A DNA stretch of 64,000 bases from Peptoniphilus mikwangii (GCF_000468535.1 NZ_AUQY01000005.1:427701-491700); one strand, 5' to 3'; positions 35,677-45,526 are shown, counted from the stretch's first letter. A program made the numbers and translations. The notes: generated by a model not told the origin, from the sequence alone.

Positions 35677-36699
35677 ATGAGAAAGTATAGAAAGAGAGAA
35701 CATGTTGAAAATTATCTTCGTTCAACTTATGTAGGAAATCCATTATTTGAAGATGTTTTTTTATATCATAATTCTTTGCCGGAATGTGATTTTAATGAAA
35801 TAGATACATCTACTGTATTTTTAAATAAGAAAGTAGATTTTCCACTTATAATAAATGCGATGACAGGTGGAAGTGAATTTGCTGAGGGAATAAATTTATC
35901 TCTTGCAAGAGTGGCAAAGGAATTTAACATTCCAATGGCTGTAGGTTCACAGACAATAGTATTTGAAGATAAAGATGCGAGAAAGTCATTTGAATGTGTA
36001 AGAGAAACACTTGGTGATGGAATTGTACTTTCTAATTTAAGTGGTCATGCTACTGTTGATGAGGCAAAATATGCTATTGATATGATAAAAGCAGATGGAA
36101 TACAAATTCATCTTAATCCTGCACAGGAACTTGCAATGGAAGAAGGAGACAGAGGGTTCAAAGGAATAATTAAAAATATATCTAAAATTGTAGAAGGTGT
36201 TGATGTTCCTGTAATTGTGAAAGAGGTAGGATTTGGAATTTCAAAAGATGTAGCTGTAAAGTTATACGATGCAGGAGTAAGATATATTGATGTATCCGGA
36301 TTTGGAGGTACGAATTTTTTTGAAGTTGAAAATTTAAGAGTGCCAAGTAATGATTTATCTGAATTATATGGCTGGGGAATTCCAACTGCAATGAGTCTTA
36401 TAGAAGTAAATTCACTTGGATATAAAGATCTTAATATGATAAGTTCCGGAGGAATTAAAAATTCACTTGAATTGGTAAAGAGTATTGTACTCGGTGCATC
36501 GATGACGGCGATAAGTGGAGAAATATTAACTTATTTAATTCATGGCGGATATGAATATACAATGCAATATATTTCAAATATAATATATAAGTCAAAAGTA
36601 ACTATGCTTTTGACAGGAGCAAAAAATATATCTGAGCTTAGCAGAGTAAATTATAGAGTAACAGGAAAACTTAGAGAACTTGTAGATTATGATAAATAA
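35677..36699 (+). CDS. fni: Isopentenyl-diphosphate isomerase, type 2 (FMN-dependent)
   Basis: 340 residues with a TIM-barrel FMN oxidoreductase fold. MTGGSEFAEGIN, IQIHLNPAQELAMEEGDR (active-site Gln), VIVKEVGFGIS and DVSGFGGTNF identify the family. Interconverts IPP and DMAPP for isoprenoid and undecaprenol synthesis, consistent with wall genes upstream. TTGGAGTG precedes the ATG. Confidence 0.93.
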   Translation: MRKYRKREHVENYLRSTYVGNPLFEDVFLYHNSLPECDFNEIDTSTVFLNKKVDFPLIINAMTGGSEFAEGINLSLARVAKEFNIPMAVGSQTIVFEDKDARKSFECVRETLGDGIVLSNLSGHATVDEAKYAIDMIKADGIQIHLNPAQELAMEEGDRGFKGIIKNISKIVEGVDVPVIVKEVGFGISKDVAVKLYDAGVRYIDVSGFGGTNFFEVENLRVPSNDLSELYGWGIPTAMSLIEVNSLGYKDLNMISSGGIKNSLELVKSIVLGASMTAISGEILTYLIHGGYEYTMQYISNIIYKSKVTMLLTGAKNISELSRVNYRVTGKLRELVDYDK

Positions 36700-36703
36700 A
36701 ATT

Positions 36704-36736
36704 ATGCACCTTAGCTTTTAGCTAAGGTGTTTTTTA
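36704..36736 (+). terminator. Terminator after fni
   Basis: GCACCTTAGCT / AGCTAAGGTG stem with TTTTTT. Confidence 0.85.
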
Positions 36737-36865
36737 TATACAGATTAAAATTATTGTTGTTTTGATTTTAAATTATAATTACATGATGATATTTTTTAAA
36801 TTGATTAAATAGGTAAGTTGTGATACTTTATCTATATATCATATTAATAAAGGAGATGATTTTTT

Positions 36866-39523
36866 GTGAACAGTAAACTACATAAAATACTTGCTATTTT
36901 ATTAATGAGCATTATTATTTTAGTGGACGTATCACCAGTTATTGCGTTGGAAGAAGCGTGGACTTATAAAATGGAAACATCGGAAGTCGAGATAATAAAA
37001 AATCCTAACTATGATTATTATTTAAATCACAGAGATGAATTTAAGTACGGTTATGTTCCTCCAAAAACTTTATTTCCGGTTGCAGAACCTATAAGCGGCA
37101 GAAGAAGTAAGGGAGATATTCCGGTTCCTGAAAAATATGACGCAAGAGAGATCGGTTTAATATCTCCTGTTAAAAATCAAAATTCTACCGGAACTTGTTG
37201 GGCTCATGCATCCATGTCATCCGTTGAAACTGCACTTAAAAAGTCAGGTGATGTAGATTTTTGTGATTTTTCAGAATTGCATTTAGTACATAATACAAAT
37301 AAGTCAACTAATTTACAAGATGGAGGAAATATTCCGTTTGCGATGTCATATTTCTCCAGATTAAACGGGCCTAAATTTGAAAAAGATTTTCCGAGTACAG
37401 ATTCTGTTTCCGATGATGAAGTGAAAGTATTACCGGGGCATACTATAATGGAAGATTTTAGTAAGAAGTCGGCTGAAAAGCAAGTTGGAGATATGATAGT
37501 AATAAATAAATCTGAAATAAAAAAGTTTGTTATGGAATATGGAGCTGTAATTGGAAGTTATCATCATGATGAATCCGGATTTATTAAAGATTTAAATGGA
37601 ATTGTTGATAAGACAAGATACCATTTGAAAAAAAGCGAGTTAAATCATGCTGTAACAATTATAGGCTGGGATGACAGTAAAAAAATAACTGATGAAGTAG
37701 TAGGCGCTTATTTAATAAAAAACAGTTGGGGTACAAATTTTGGCGACAATGGATATTTTTGGGTTTCTTATGAAACATTTCCCGAAAATGTTGGTGGAAA
37801 ACAAAGTAATTATTATGTACTAACAGATGTAAGAGATAAAGTGGCGGATAACGTATATCAATATGATGAATATGGAGTAGCAGGATTTGACGGATTTAAA
37901 ACATTAAAAACTTTTATTTTTGCAAATGAATTTGACAAGCAATCTGCTAAAGATGAGATTATAACAGATATTGCTTTTTATAATTGTAATGCTAAAAATA
38001 CAGAGTTTACAGTATATATTGTTGAGCGCGATGATTGGAAATCAAAAAAACTTTCAAATTTAAGTGAGGAGAATAAAGTAGCAACGGGGAATATAAATCA
38101 TTCAGGATATTATACTGTTCCTCTTGAAAATCCAAGGCACATAACAAAAAATAAATTTGTAATTATTATGCAATTAGAAACAGATACGGAAGGCGTATAT
38201 GCAGGGTTGGCAGCGACAGATACAGGGGAAGACAAAAAGCCTAAGAATAAAAAGTCATATTACTGGACCGGTATGTCATTTAATGAAGCTATAGGTTGTA
38301 TGTCTCTTAATGCTTATTCAAAAGTAGTATTAGAAGAATATACAATTACAATAAACAGTTCAGAAGGCGGAATTGTAAAAGCAAATAAATATAAGGCGAA
38401 AAAAGGTGAAGAAATAACTTTAACAATAGAACCTAAAGAAGGTTATGAACTTGATAAAATAGAAGTAAAAAAAGATGACGAAGAAATAATTTTAACTTCA
38501 GATAACAAGTTTATAATGCCTGAAGGTAATACAATAATAACGGCAAAATTTAAGGAAAAACCTGCAGAAGAATATACAGTTACAATAATAAATGACGGTA
38601 ACGGAAATGCAAGTGCCGATATTCAAAAAGGAAAAACGGGAACAGAAGTTACTCTTTCCGCCACTGCAAATTCGGGATACAAATTTAAAGAATGGCAAGT
38701 AATAAACGGTGATGTTACTGTTTCAAATAATAAATTTAACATTGGAAATAAAGATGTAGAAATTAAAGCTGTCTTTGAAAAAATTTCACCAAATTCTGAA
38801 ACGGTAAAAATTATATTTGACTCCAACGGAGGAAGCTTTGTGCCTACACAAAGCATTGAAAAAAATACAAAAGCAATAAGACCGACAGACCCAATAAGAT
38901 TTGGATACACATTCATGGGTTGGTATAGAAAATTTAATCAAGAAGAATTATTTAACTTTAATGAGAAAATTAACGAAGATACCATTTTAATTGCAAAATG
39001 GGAAAAGAACTATAACATAACACCGGATCCTTATTACTCTAAGTCTAATACTTGGAAAACCATTAATGCAACACAGATAACGAAAACAGAAGAGAAAAAA
39101 ACAGAAATTAAACAGATAGAACTAAAAACAACTATAAAAATAGGATCAAAGACATTAGAAAAATCCATAAATGGAAAATCAGTTTCTATTCAAATGGATG
39201 TGGCTCCATATATAGAAAACGGAAGAACAATGCTTCCGATAAGATTTGTAGCAGAAACCCTTGGATTTGAAGTAGAATGGAATAACAATACAAGAACAGT
39301 AATACTGAAAAATAAAGATAATACAGTTGAGTTGCCGATAGGAACAAATAAAATAATAGTAAACAGTGTTGAATACACATCAGATGTAAAAACTGTTATA
39401 AAAGATGACAGAACATTTCTTCCTGTGGCAAATATAGCAAGGGTACTTGGAATGAAAGATGGCAAGGATGTAGTTTGGGATGAATTGACAAAAGAGGTTA
39501 CGATCATTAAAAAGTTAAAGTAA
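36866..39523 (+). CDS. Secreted papain-family (C1) cysteine protease with InlB-like repeats and CuAO-N-like domain
   Basis: 885 residues from GTG, with AAAGGAGATG at 36850-36859. Signal peptide about 1-28. Protease domain about 88-310 with Gln105, Cys111 (GTCWAHAS), His261 (LNHAVTIIGWD) and Asn286 (KNSWGTNFGDNGYFW), a complete C1 catalytic set. A lectin-like beta domain (about 330-480), two bacterial-repeat domains (about 485-635), one InlB B-repeat (about 637-712, FDSNGGS ... FMGWYRK) and a CuAO-N-like domain (about 750-885) follow. The last is very like the C-terminus of the LRR/FMN_bind protein at 26316. Probably a cell-surface protease acting on host or matrix proteins. Confidence 0.88.
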   Translation: MNSKLHKILAILLMSIIILVDVSPVIALEEAWTYKMETSEVEIIKNPNYDYYLNHRDEFKYGYVPPKTLFPVAEPISGRRSKGDIPVPEKYDAREIGLISPVKNQNSTGTCWAHASMSSVETALKKSGDVDFCDFSELHLVHNTNKSTNLQDGGNIPFAMSYFSRLNGPKFEKDFPSTDSVSDDEVKVLPGHTIMEDFSKKSAEKQVGDMIVINKSEIKKFVMEYGAVIGSYHHDESGFIKDLNGIVDKTRYHLKKSELNHAVTIIGWDDSKKITDEVVGAYLIKNSWGTNFGDNGYFWVSYETFPENVGGKQSNYYVLTDVRDKVADNVYQYDEYGVAGFDGFKTLKTFIFANEFDKQSAKDEIITDIAFYNCNAKNTEFTVYIVERDDWKSKKLSNLSEENKVATGNINHSGYYTVPLENPRHITKNKFVIIMQLETDTEGVYAGLAATDTGEDKKPKNKKSYYWTGMSFNEAIGCMSLNAYSKVVLEEYTITINSSEGGIVKANKYKAKKGEEITLTIEPKEGYELDKIEVKKDDEEIILTSDNKFIMPEGNTIITAKFKEKPAEEYTVTIINDGNGNASADIQKGKTGTEVTLSATANSGYKFKEWQVINGDVTVSNNKFNIGNKDVEIKAVFEKISPNSETVKIIFDSNGGSFVPTQSIEKNTKAIRPTDPIRFGYTFMGWYRKFNQEELFNFNEKINEDTILIAKWEKNYNITPDPYYSKSNTWKTINATQITKTEEKKTEIKQIELKTTIKIGSKTLEKSINGKSVSIQMDVAPYIENGRTMLPIRFVAETLGFEVEWNNNTRTVILKNKDNTVELPIGTNKIIVNSVEYTSDVKTVIKDDRTFLPVANIARVLGMKDGKDVVWDELTKEVTIIKKLK

Positions 39524-39551
39524 AAAACCCCGCGTTTAACGCGGGGTTTTC
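39524..39551. terminator. Bidirectional GC-rich terminator
   Basis: AAAACCCCGCGTT / AACGCGGGGTTTT. It serves the protease gene on the plus strand and the small secreted-protein gene on the minus strand. Confidence 0.9.
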
Positions 39552-39577
39552 TGCAAAATTAGTTATTGTAGACAAAT

Positions 39578-39952
39578 TTATTCGGCAGGTCCTACATAGT
39601 GTAGATCGCCTTTATAAACTCCTGCAAAATTATTTGAATCAATTTGATAAGTATATTGTAAAGTTAAATTTCCTATATAGAGTTTTTCATTTTGTGTATG
39701 AGGACAATCTTCTATAATTCTTGAAAAATTACCATTGTTTTGATAAATAGTATACTCATATTCAGAAATTACTTCATTCTTGTATTCTCTTGGCTGTGAT
39801 GACTTTTCTGATAATAAATTAGGTTTAAGTTCCTCGTAAGAGATAACTTCTTTAAATCCTTCGGGAACTTTAGGTTTGTTGTTTGCATATACTGCCATGG
39901 AAAACGATATTACCAAAATGAAAGTTACTGCTAACAAAATTCTCTTTTTCAT
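39578..39952 (-). CDS. Small secreted protein of unknown function
   Basis: 124 residues with a signal peptide (KKRILLAVTFILVISFSMAVYA). The mature part (NNKPKVPEGFKEVISYEEL ... LYIGNLTLQYTYQID) shows no recognised domain. GGAGG lies 7-11 bases before the ATG on the minus strand. Convergent with the protease gene. No family recognised. Confidence 0.65.
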   Translation of the reverse strand: MKKRILLAVTFILVISFSMAVYANNKPKVPEGFKEVISYEELKPNLLSEKSSQPREYKNEVISEYEYTIYQNNGNFSRIIEDCPHTQNEKLYIGNLTLQYTYQIDSNNFAGVYKGDLHYVGPAE

Positions 39953-39966
39953 AAGTTACCTCCATA

Positions 39967-40348
39967 TCTTCAATCACAAAAACTATAAGCTTCCTCAATA
40001 TAAGGATATCACTATATTCTTATTTAGTCAAAATTGTTTTTTTAAATTTTAAATTATTAGATAGAGTACTTGAAATTGGAGTATTATTTATTGATAAATA
40101 TGTGAATTAAGAGTGCATCTATTCCGTACACTAAGTTGGAGCAGGATATTTTATATAATTCAATTAAAGTTAAAATGACTTTTTATAATTCATACTCCCC
40201 GTTTGAAATTTTTTAATACATATTTGAAGATGAAATTAAATTGGATTAAAATCGAAAGTGTGAGGAAGTATAATGACTTCTTTAAACTACATGAAAGCGA
40301 GTTAAATAAAAGGTAGGATCTAAATTGATACTACCTTCTACAGCTGAA
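39967..40348 (-). other. Intergenic region with a minus-strand terminator
   Basis: No gene seen. AAGGTAG (40310-40316) and CTACCTT (40331-40337) form a stem. On the minus strand this is followed by TTATTT and serves as terminator for the YbaK-type gene. Confidence 0.55.
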
Positions 40349-40837
40349 TTATAATTTTATGATTTTATATTCAAATCCACATTCATTGATAAAACGACAC
40401 ATATCTTCAGTTGTAATAAAGGCTGTTTTTGTATTGTCGTTAACATGAAAGCTCATATATTTTTCGTTCATTATTTCTTCATCAAGAATAATATTTACAT
40501 CTTTTTCGAAGTTGTTCAACAATCCGAAAATTGAAACGACTCCCGGAGGAAGCATCAATTTTTCCATCAATTTTTCTTCTGAGCAAAAATGAAGTCCTTT
40601 TGTTTCAATAAGTTCTTCAAGAATTTTCATATCAACTCTTTTCATATCGTCCATGACTATTAAGTAATATGCACGATTTTTTTTGTTAGCCAAGAATAAG
40701 GTTTTAGTCCTTACGCCTTCAATACCTTCGATATATTTATCTGCCTGTTCTGTAGTTAAAGCCGGCGGATGGTCAACTAATTTATAGTTTATATTCAGTT
40801 CTTCGAGTTTTTGTAATACTTTTTCATATTCTTTCAT
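40349..40837 (-). CDS. YbaK/ProX-type aminoacyl-tRNA deacylase
   Basis: 162 residues. The family pattern VDHPPALTTEQADKYI and LPPGVVSIFGLLNN are conserved. These free-standing editing proteins remove mischarged amino acids (Ala or Cys) from tRNA-Pro and relatives. The frame extends upstream to 40972, but GGAGG on the minus strand (complement of 40844-40848) sets the start at 40837. Which tRNA it edits cannot be decided. Confidence 0.85.
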   Translation of the reverse strand: MKEYEKVLQKLEELNINYKLVDHPPALTTEQADKYIEGIEGVRTKTLFLANKKNRAYYLIVMDDMKRVDMKILEELIETKGLHFCSEEKLMEKLMLPPGVVSIFGLLNNFEKDVNIILDEEIMNEKYMSFHVNDNTKTAFITTEDMCRFINECGFEYKIIKL

Positions 40838-41050
40838 AACATACCTCCGAAGATTTAAGAAAGATTTAATTAAAGCAACTTGTATTAAATTACATTTTAT
40901 CATAAAAAGCAATAAATGTATTTTAAAATTATAATAAATAAATAGTTTATTATCTTGATAAATGGGTAACATATTAATGTGAGTATGAGTATAAGTATGT
41001 TTTTTTCATTTTAGTTCTCCTTTCAAGTAAAATAGCAGATAAATTATAGT

Positions 41051-42763
41051 TCAGTATAGTTTATCTGCTATTGATTTTAGAAAGATCCCGACAATTTGAT
41101 GAAATCTTTTTAATTCAGTTATATATGCAAAATCATTTCCATAGATCTTTTTTTCCGTTTCTAAATCTTCTTCAAGACCTGTAAATACTCCGAGTACATC
41201 AATTCCTTTAAGTTTTGTAATTAATACATTATTGTAAGTGTCTCTTAATGCGAGTTCATCTACATAGTCTTTTATTCCGAAATCTCTTATTCCGACAAGA
41301 CCAAGATTAGTTTCATCATTCGGTTTTCCATCAGATAATATGATTAAAATTTTTCTATCTTGAGAATTTTTTTCTATCAAATCTGTTAAGAGTTTTATTG
41401 CAAGTCCATCACGATTACTACCTGATGCTCTGTATTTAAAAATTTCTTTGTTTTTCAGTTTTGAATCATTGTAGTCTCTGAATTTTCTGATTACGAGGTA
41501 GTTAAAATAATTATTGAATGAAAAAACTCTTGTCTTTATGTTTAATTCTGTAAGAGCTTCTGTGATTATATAGGCTTCAATTGCAATTTCGCTCTGTCTT
41601 TCTTCTTGAGATGCTGATGCATCGAGTAGTATATCGACACTTATATCTCCGTGATAGTCTGTGAAATTTCTCTTAAATATTTTCGAATTGTTTGTGTGTT
41701 TGCTTTTCCAAACGGAACCGGCAACTAAGTTTCCGCTAATGCTCGGAATTTCATATTCTTCCGTATTTTTTAATAATGAGTTTTTAATTATTTCAGAGAG
41801 GTTTTTGATTCCTCTTTTATAATTCAGTTCATCTTCTTTAAATAAATTTAGATTTTCATTATATATTTCTTTTGCCTTTTGCTCATTGTAGGATAAAGGA
41901 TTTTTAAATTCACCTTTAGTAAAATGTAAATTTACTTTTTCGTGAACTCCTGTACAAATTTTTTCTTCAAGCTTTTCAACTTCAGATTGTTTCATATACG
42001 ATATTCCATAGTGTTTTTCAACAGATGCAGTTAGATTTTTGTCTGTTGTTTTTAATGAACGATTTTTTTCTATTGTAAGTTTCGTATTTTCATATTTTGC
42101 AGAAGTAAATTCAGCTGATTCAATTGTATATTTTTCAAGTTCTGCGATATCCAAGTAGTTTACGACTAAATGGGCAGATCCATTTTCCTGCATTTCTTTT
42201 TTCTTTTTAACTTCTTTAATTATATTTTCTACTTTTTCTGTTGATGGTAAATTTTTATATATGTGAAAGTATTTGCTGAATATTGATTGTAAAAATAATA
42301 AAAGTTCAAGTGTATCTTTACTTTTGAAGTTTAAAATATCATCTAATAGAAGTTTTACAGTATTATTTATTTTTGGAATTATTTTGTTTTTTACTTGATA
42401 ATATGCTATTTCAAGTTCTTCGCCGAGATTATGTGCCGCAGAGTTTGAGTATTTATAAAATAGTTTATTTTCAAATTCACATTTAAAATCAGATACACCG
42501 GGTCTATTTTTAATTAATTGGTCTATAAGCGAATTTTCCATAGACAGTTCTGCTATTGTAAGCATATCTTTATAATTTGCACTTAATTTATAGTGTGCTT
42601 TTAAAAATTTTTCGACATAGGGCATATCATAGTATTTATAGCATATTCCAAGAATGGCTGCTTTGTAGTTTTCTGATATTTCATTTTTGAAAATTGTTAA
42701 ATTTATTTTGGTTTCATAGTTTTCCGAAACTGTCCATACTAAATTTTCAAGTCTTCCGCTCAT
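41051..42763 (-). CDS. VWA-domain protein partner of a MoxR ATPase (NorD/CobT-like)
   Basis: 570 residues. The C-terminal von Willebrand A domain (about 375-570) has a MIDAS motif DASAS (VDILLDASASQEE) and ILSDGKPND. The long N-terminal part is helical without recognised domains. No signal peptide, so cytosolic. Its ATG overlaps the stop of the MoxR gene by 4 bases. MoxR/VWA pairs act as chaperones that activate or insert cofactors into partner proteins. The partner here is not obvious. Confidence 0.85.
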   Translation of the reverse strand: MSGRLENLVWTVSENYETKINLTIFKNEISENYKAAILGICYKYYDMPYVEKFLKAHYKLSANYKDMLTIAELSMENSLIDQLIKNRPGVSDFKCEFENKLFYKYSNSAAHNLGEELEIAYYQVKNKIIPKINNTVKLLLDDILNFKSKDTLELLLFLQSIFSKYFHIYKNLPSTEKVENIIKEVKKKKEMQENGSAHLVVNYLDIAELEKYTIESAEFTSAKYENTKLTIEKNRSLKTTDKNLTASVEKHYGISYMKQSEVEKLEEKICTGVHEKVNLHFTKGEFKNPLSYNEQKAKEIYNENLNLFKEDELNYKRGIKNLSEIIKNSLLKNTEEYEIPSISGNLVAGSVWKSKHTNNSKIFKRNFTDYHGDISVDILLDASASQEERQSEIAIEAYIITEALTELNIKTRVFSFNNYFNYLVIRKFRDYNDSKLKNKEIFKYRASGSNRDGLAIKLLTDLIEKNSQDRKILIILSDGKPNDETNLGLVGIRDFGIKDYVDELALRDTYNNVLITKLKGIDVLGVFTGLEEDLETEKKIYGNDFAYITELKRFHQIVGIFLKSIADKLY

Positions 42764-43668
42764 TTGAAAAGCTCCGATGAAGAAAGATTTTTTTCAAATA
42801 GGGTTTTTAAAATGTCTTCAACTACTTCAGCTTCATATATATCAAAACTTTTATGACTCATTCCCATTTGAATGGCATGGTTAATTGTAAGGCCATATTC
42901 CATAAGTGATATTGCACTGATTAGCCCTCTTAGGTCAATTGATTTTGATGAAATTTCTGAATTTAATGATTTTTTTTGTAAATCCATAAAGAACTTTGCG
43001 AATCTATTTATATATTCATCTTTTAAATTAGTTTTATCTTTTAAGATTTTGATTAAGTCAGTATTAGTTATAGTAGGCATATCAATTACAAGAAATCTTG
43101 AAACAAGAGCTTCATTGAGATCTCTTGTGCCTATATATCCATAGTTCATTGTGGCAATAAATCTTGTTGCCTCATGAAGTTTTAGCCTTCCGTATCCCGG
43201 CACATCAATAATTCTTCGATAGTCAAGTGCGGAGTGAACTACACTCAGTGCTTCGTTTTTTGCCATATTTATTTCATCAAATACACCGAATCCGCCGTAT
43301 TCTGCAGTTTCATATACGGGACCCTTTTTTAGAATTACTTCATTATTTCTAAAGGTATCAGAACCGATAAGAGAAGATGTATCTGTATTGATATTTAGTG
43401 AAATTGTCCAAAGGGGTCTTTTAAACAAAAGTGCTAAATTTTCTGACAGTACATTTTTTCCTGTAGCTTTTGGGCCTGAAAGTAATATGTGATTTCCGGA
43501 TAGTATTCCTGCAATTGCCTTTTCCCATACATCCTTTCCATAGTATTTGAACTTTGGAGAAGGAACTCTGTAATTTATGTTTTCATCAATTGAATAAAAT
43601 TTTAAAAATTTATCTACTTCGTTTAATAAGCTTTCGGAAACTCCTTGAGAAAGTAAAAGCTCTTTCAT
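42760..43668 (-). CDS. MoxR-family AAA+ ATPase
   Basis: 302 residues. Walker A reads GPKATGKN, with Asn where Ser/Thr is usual. Walker B is GVFDEIN, followed by NEALSVVHSALDYRR, sensor 1 in IATMNYGYIGTRDLNEAL and the arginine-finger segment VSRFLVIDMP. Middle gene of a TSUP-MoxR-VWA operon, 12 bases after the TSUP stop. The altered P-loop residue may change nucleotide handling. Confidence 0.88.
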   Translation of the reverse strand: MKELLLSQGVSESLLNEVDKFLKFYSIDENINYRVPSPKFKYYGKDVWEKAIAGILSGNHILLSGPKATGKNVLSENLALLFKRPLWTISLNINTDTSSLIGSDTFRNNEVILKKGPVYETAEYGGFGVFDEINMAKNEALSVVHSALDYRRIIDVPGYGRLKLHEATRFIATMNYGYIGTRDLNEALVSRFLVIDMPTITNTDLIKILKDKTNLKDEYINRFAKFFMDLQKKSLNSEISSKSIDLRGLISAISLMEYGLTINHAIQMGMSHKSFDIYEAEVVEDILKTLFEKNLSSSELFK

Positions 43669-43680
43669 ATATCCTCCTAA

Positions 43681-44442
43681 TTAAATAAATAGAATTTTAG
43701 CTGCTAAAATACACAGCACAAATAAAATACATGGCCTTGTAAATTTTTGAGCATTTTTCAATGCCAATCCTGAACCTACATAATTACCTGCCATACTTGC
43801 AAGAGCTCCTAAAAGACCGAGGGGTATTATAATTTTTCCGTTTAATAGGAAAATTATAAGTGCTGTTATATTCGAGGCGAGGTTTATTATTTTTGCATGT
43901 CCGTTTGCAAATTGTACATTCATTTTTGCAAATACAGTGAATGCTAAAATTAAAAATGTTCCTGTTCCGGGACCATACATTCCATCATATATTCCAACTA
44001 AAAATGCACTTATAGTTACGGTAATGTATGTTTTTTTATTTATAATAAGTTCGTCAGATGTCGCGGAATCAAAGAATTTTTTGTTCAATACTAAAAAGGC
44101 GGCAACAGGGAGAATTATAATCATAATTTTATGAAGTTGGTCTTCTCCTAAGAACATCATAAGTTTTGCACCGATAGATGCTCCTAAAAAAGCTGCTATA
44201 ACAGCCGGAAATGCAAGTTTAAAGCTTACAAATCTATTTTTTATGAATCTAAGTGTTGCCATTGCAGTTCCGCAAGTAGATTGCATTTTAGTTGTTCCAA
44301 GTGCCATATGTATAGGTAGTCCTGCAAGTAAAAATGCCGGAAGAGAAATCAATCCTCCGCCTCCTCCGATTGAGTCTACGACTCCGGCTAAAAATAATAA
44401 GGGCAATAATATTATTAGAGCTTTAAATGTTAAATATTCCAT
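43681..44442 (-). CDS. TSUP (TauE/SafE) family transporter
   Basis: 253 residues with about eight transmembrane helices. Typical motifs are GGGGGLISLPAFLLAGLPIHMALGTTK and YDGMYGPGTGTFLI. Members export sulfite, sulfoacetate or related organosulfur anions or take up C2 compounds. Reads with MoxR and VWA genes on the minus strand. GAGGTG precedes its ATG. Confidence 0.88.
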   Translation of the reverse strand: MEYLTFKALIILLPLLFLAGVVDSIGGGGGLISLPAFLLAGLPIHMALGTTKMQSTCGTAMATLRFIKNRFVSFKLAFPAVIAAFLGASIGAKLMMFLGEDQLHKIMIIILPVAAFLVLNKKFFDSATSDELIINKKTYITVTISAFLVGIYDGMYGPGTGTFLILAFTVFAKMNVQFANGHAKIINLASNITALIIFLLNGKIIIPLGLLGALASMAGNYVGSGLALKNAQKFTRPCILFVLCILAAKILFI

Positions 44443-44589
44443 AATTCACCTCACGTATGATATATTAACACAAAAATCATATACAAAAAAGAATTACAGT
44501 TATTTTATTGTAAAAAATTTAATAAAAATCTTTAAAAATAAAAAAACTATGATATAATAAACTTGTGATAATAGTTTTAGGAGGCTACC

Positions 44590-44781
44590 ATGAAAGGTTC
44601 TTGCTGTTTTTCAAGCGGCCAAATTAATAAATTTACAATATTAAAAGAACCTAATCTAAGTGTAAGAAAAATTTCTTACGACTTGGCATTGATAGATAAA
44701 CTTAGAGGGAAGTTGAACTCTGTTTTTGCGCCTAATAATATTACTATAAGTGTAAGCAAATTTAATAGTCTATTTGTGTGA
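44590..44781 (+). CDS. 63-residue ORF in front of the purine operon
   Basis: A strong ribosome site TTAGGAGG (44577-44584) and a -10 TATAAT (44553-44558) support expression. The product begins MKGSCCFSSGQINKF and has no recognised domain. A terminator-like hairpin starts two bases after its stop, and purC starts 45 bases after the stop. It could be a small protein or a leader whose translation affects readthrough into the pur genes. It occupies the place where purE often stands. Confidence 0.5.
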   Translation: MKGSCCFSSGQINKFTILKEPNLSVRKISYDLALIDKLRGKLNSVFAPNNITISVSKFNSLFV

Positions 44782-44782
44782 A

Positions 44783-44811
44783 AGAGAATCCGTATAGGAT
44801 TCTCTATTTTT
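44783..44811 (+). terminator. Terminator or attenuator between the 63-residue ORF and purC
   Basis: AGAGAATCC / GGATTCTCT with a 5-base loop, then ATTTTTATT. It ends 15 bases before purC and no other promoter is visible between, so some transcription must read through. Confidence 0.75.
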
Positions 44812-44826
44812 ATTGGGAGGATATCT

Positions 44827-45525
44827 ATGAAAAAGTTGTACGAAGGAAAAGCAAAAGAAGTTTATTCTACTGAGAAGAGCAATGAATATATCATCAGGTA
44901 TAAAGATGATGCGACAGCAGGTAATGGAGAGAAAAAAGCAACAATAGCGGGTAAGGGAGAGTTAAATCTTGCTATTACAACTGCAATTTTTGAGATGTTG
45001 GAAGAAAAGGGAATAAAAACTCACTATATTGAAACATTAAATAATAGAGATATGAGAGTTAAAAAAGTTACAATACTTCCGCTTGAAGTAATAGTGAGAA
45101 ATATATCTGCAGGTTCCTTTGCAAAGAGATTTGGAGTTGAAGAGGGAATAGTTTTTTCTAAGCCTACTTTTGAATTATCATATAAAAATGATGAACTTGG
45201 AGATCCTTTGATGTGTGAAGATCATGCTATTGCACTTGGACTTGTAACTAAAGCTGAATATGATTTTCTAAAGGATACTACTCTTGAAATAAATGAGCTT
45301 TTAAAGAAGTTCTTTGAACAAATAAATTTAAAGCTTGTAGACTTTAAAATAGAATATGGAAAGACTGATGACGGAGAAATTATTCTTGCGGATGAAATTA
45401 GTCCCGATACTTGCAGATTGTGGGATAAAGATACAAACAAGAAATTTGACAAGGATATTTTCAGAAGAGATCTTGGAGATTTAATAGAAGGATATAAAGA
45501 AGTCCTAAATAGAATGAGAGGCTAA
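44827..45525 (+). CDS. purC: SAICAR synthetase
   Basis: 232 residues, starting LYEGKAKEVYSTE, with VRNISAGSFAKRFGVEEG and DEISPDTCRLWD. Joins aspartate to CAIR in purine synthesis. GGGAGG precedes the ATG. First of seven tightly packed pur genes. purE/purK, which make its substrate CAIR, are not in the operon. Confidence 0.96.
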   Translation: MKKLYEGKAKEVYSTEKSNEYIIRYKDDATAGNGEKKATIAGKGELNLAITTAIFEMLEEKGIKTHYIETLNNRDMRVKKVTILPLEVIVRNISAGSFAKRFGVEEGIVFSKPTFELSYKNDELGDPLMCEDHAIALGLVTKAEYDFLKDTTLEINELLKKFFEQINLKLVDFKIEYGKTDDGEIILADEISPDTCRLWDKDTNKKFDKDIFRRDLGDLIEGYKEVLNRMRG

Positions 45526-45526
45526 T

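Noticed and set aside
44460..44826. Purine riboswitch or PurR box before the pur operon
   Set aside because: No conserved riboswitch core and no PurR-type tandem repeat was found by eye.
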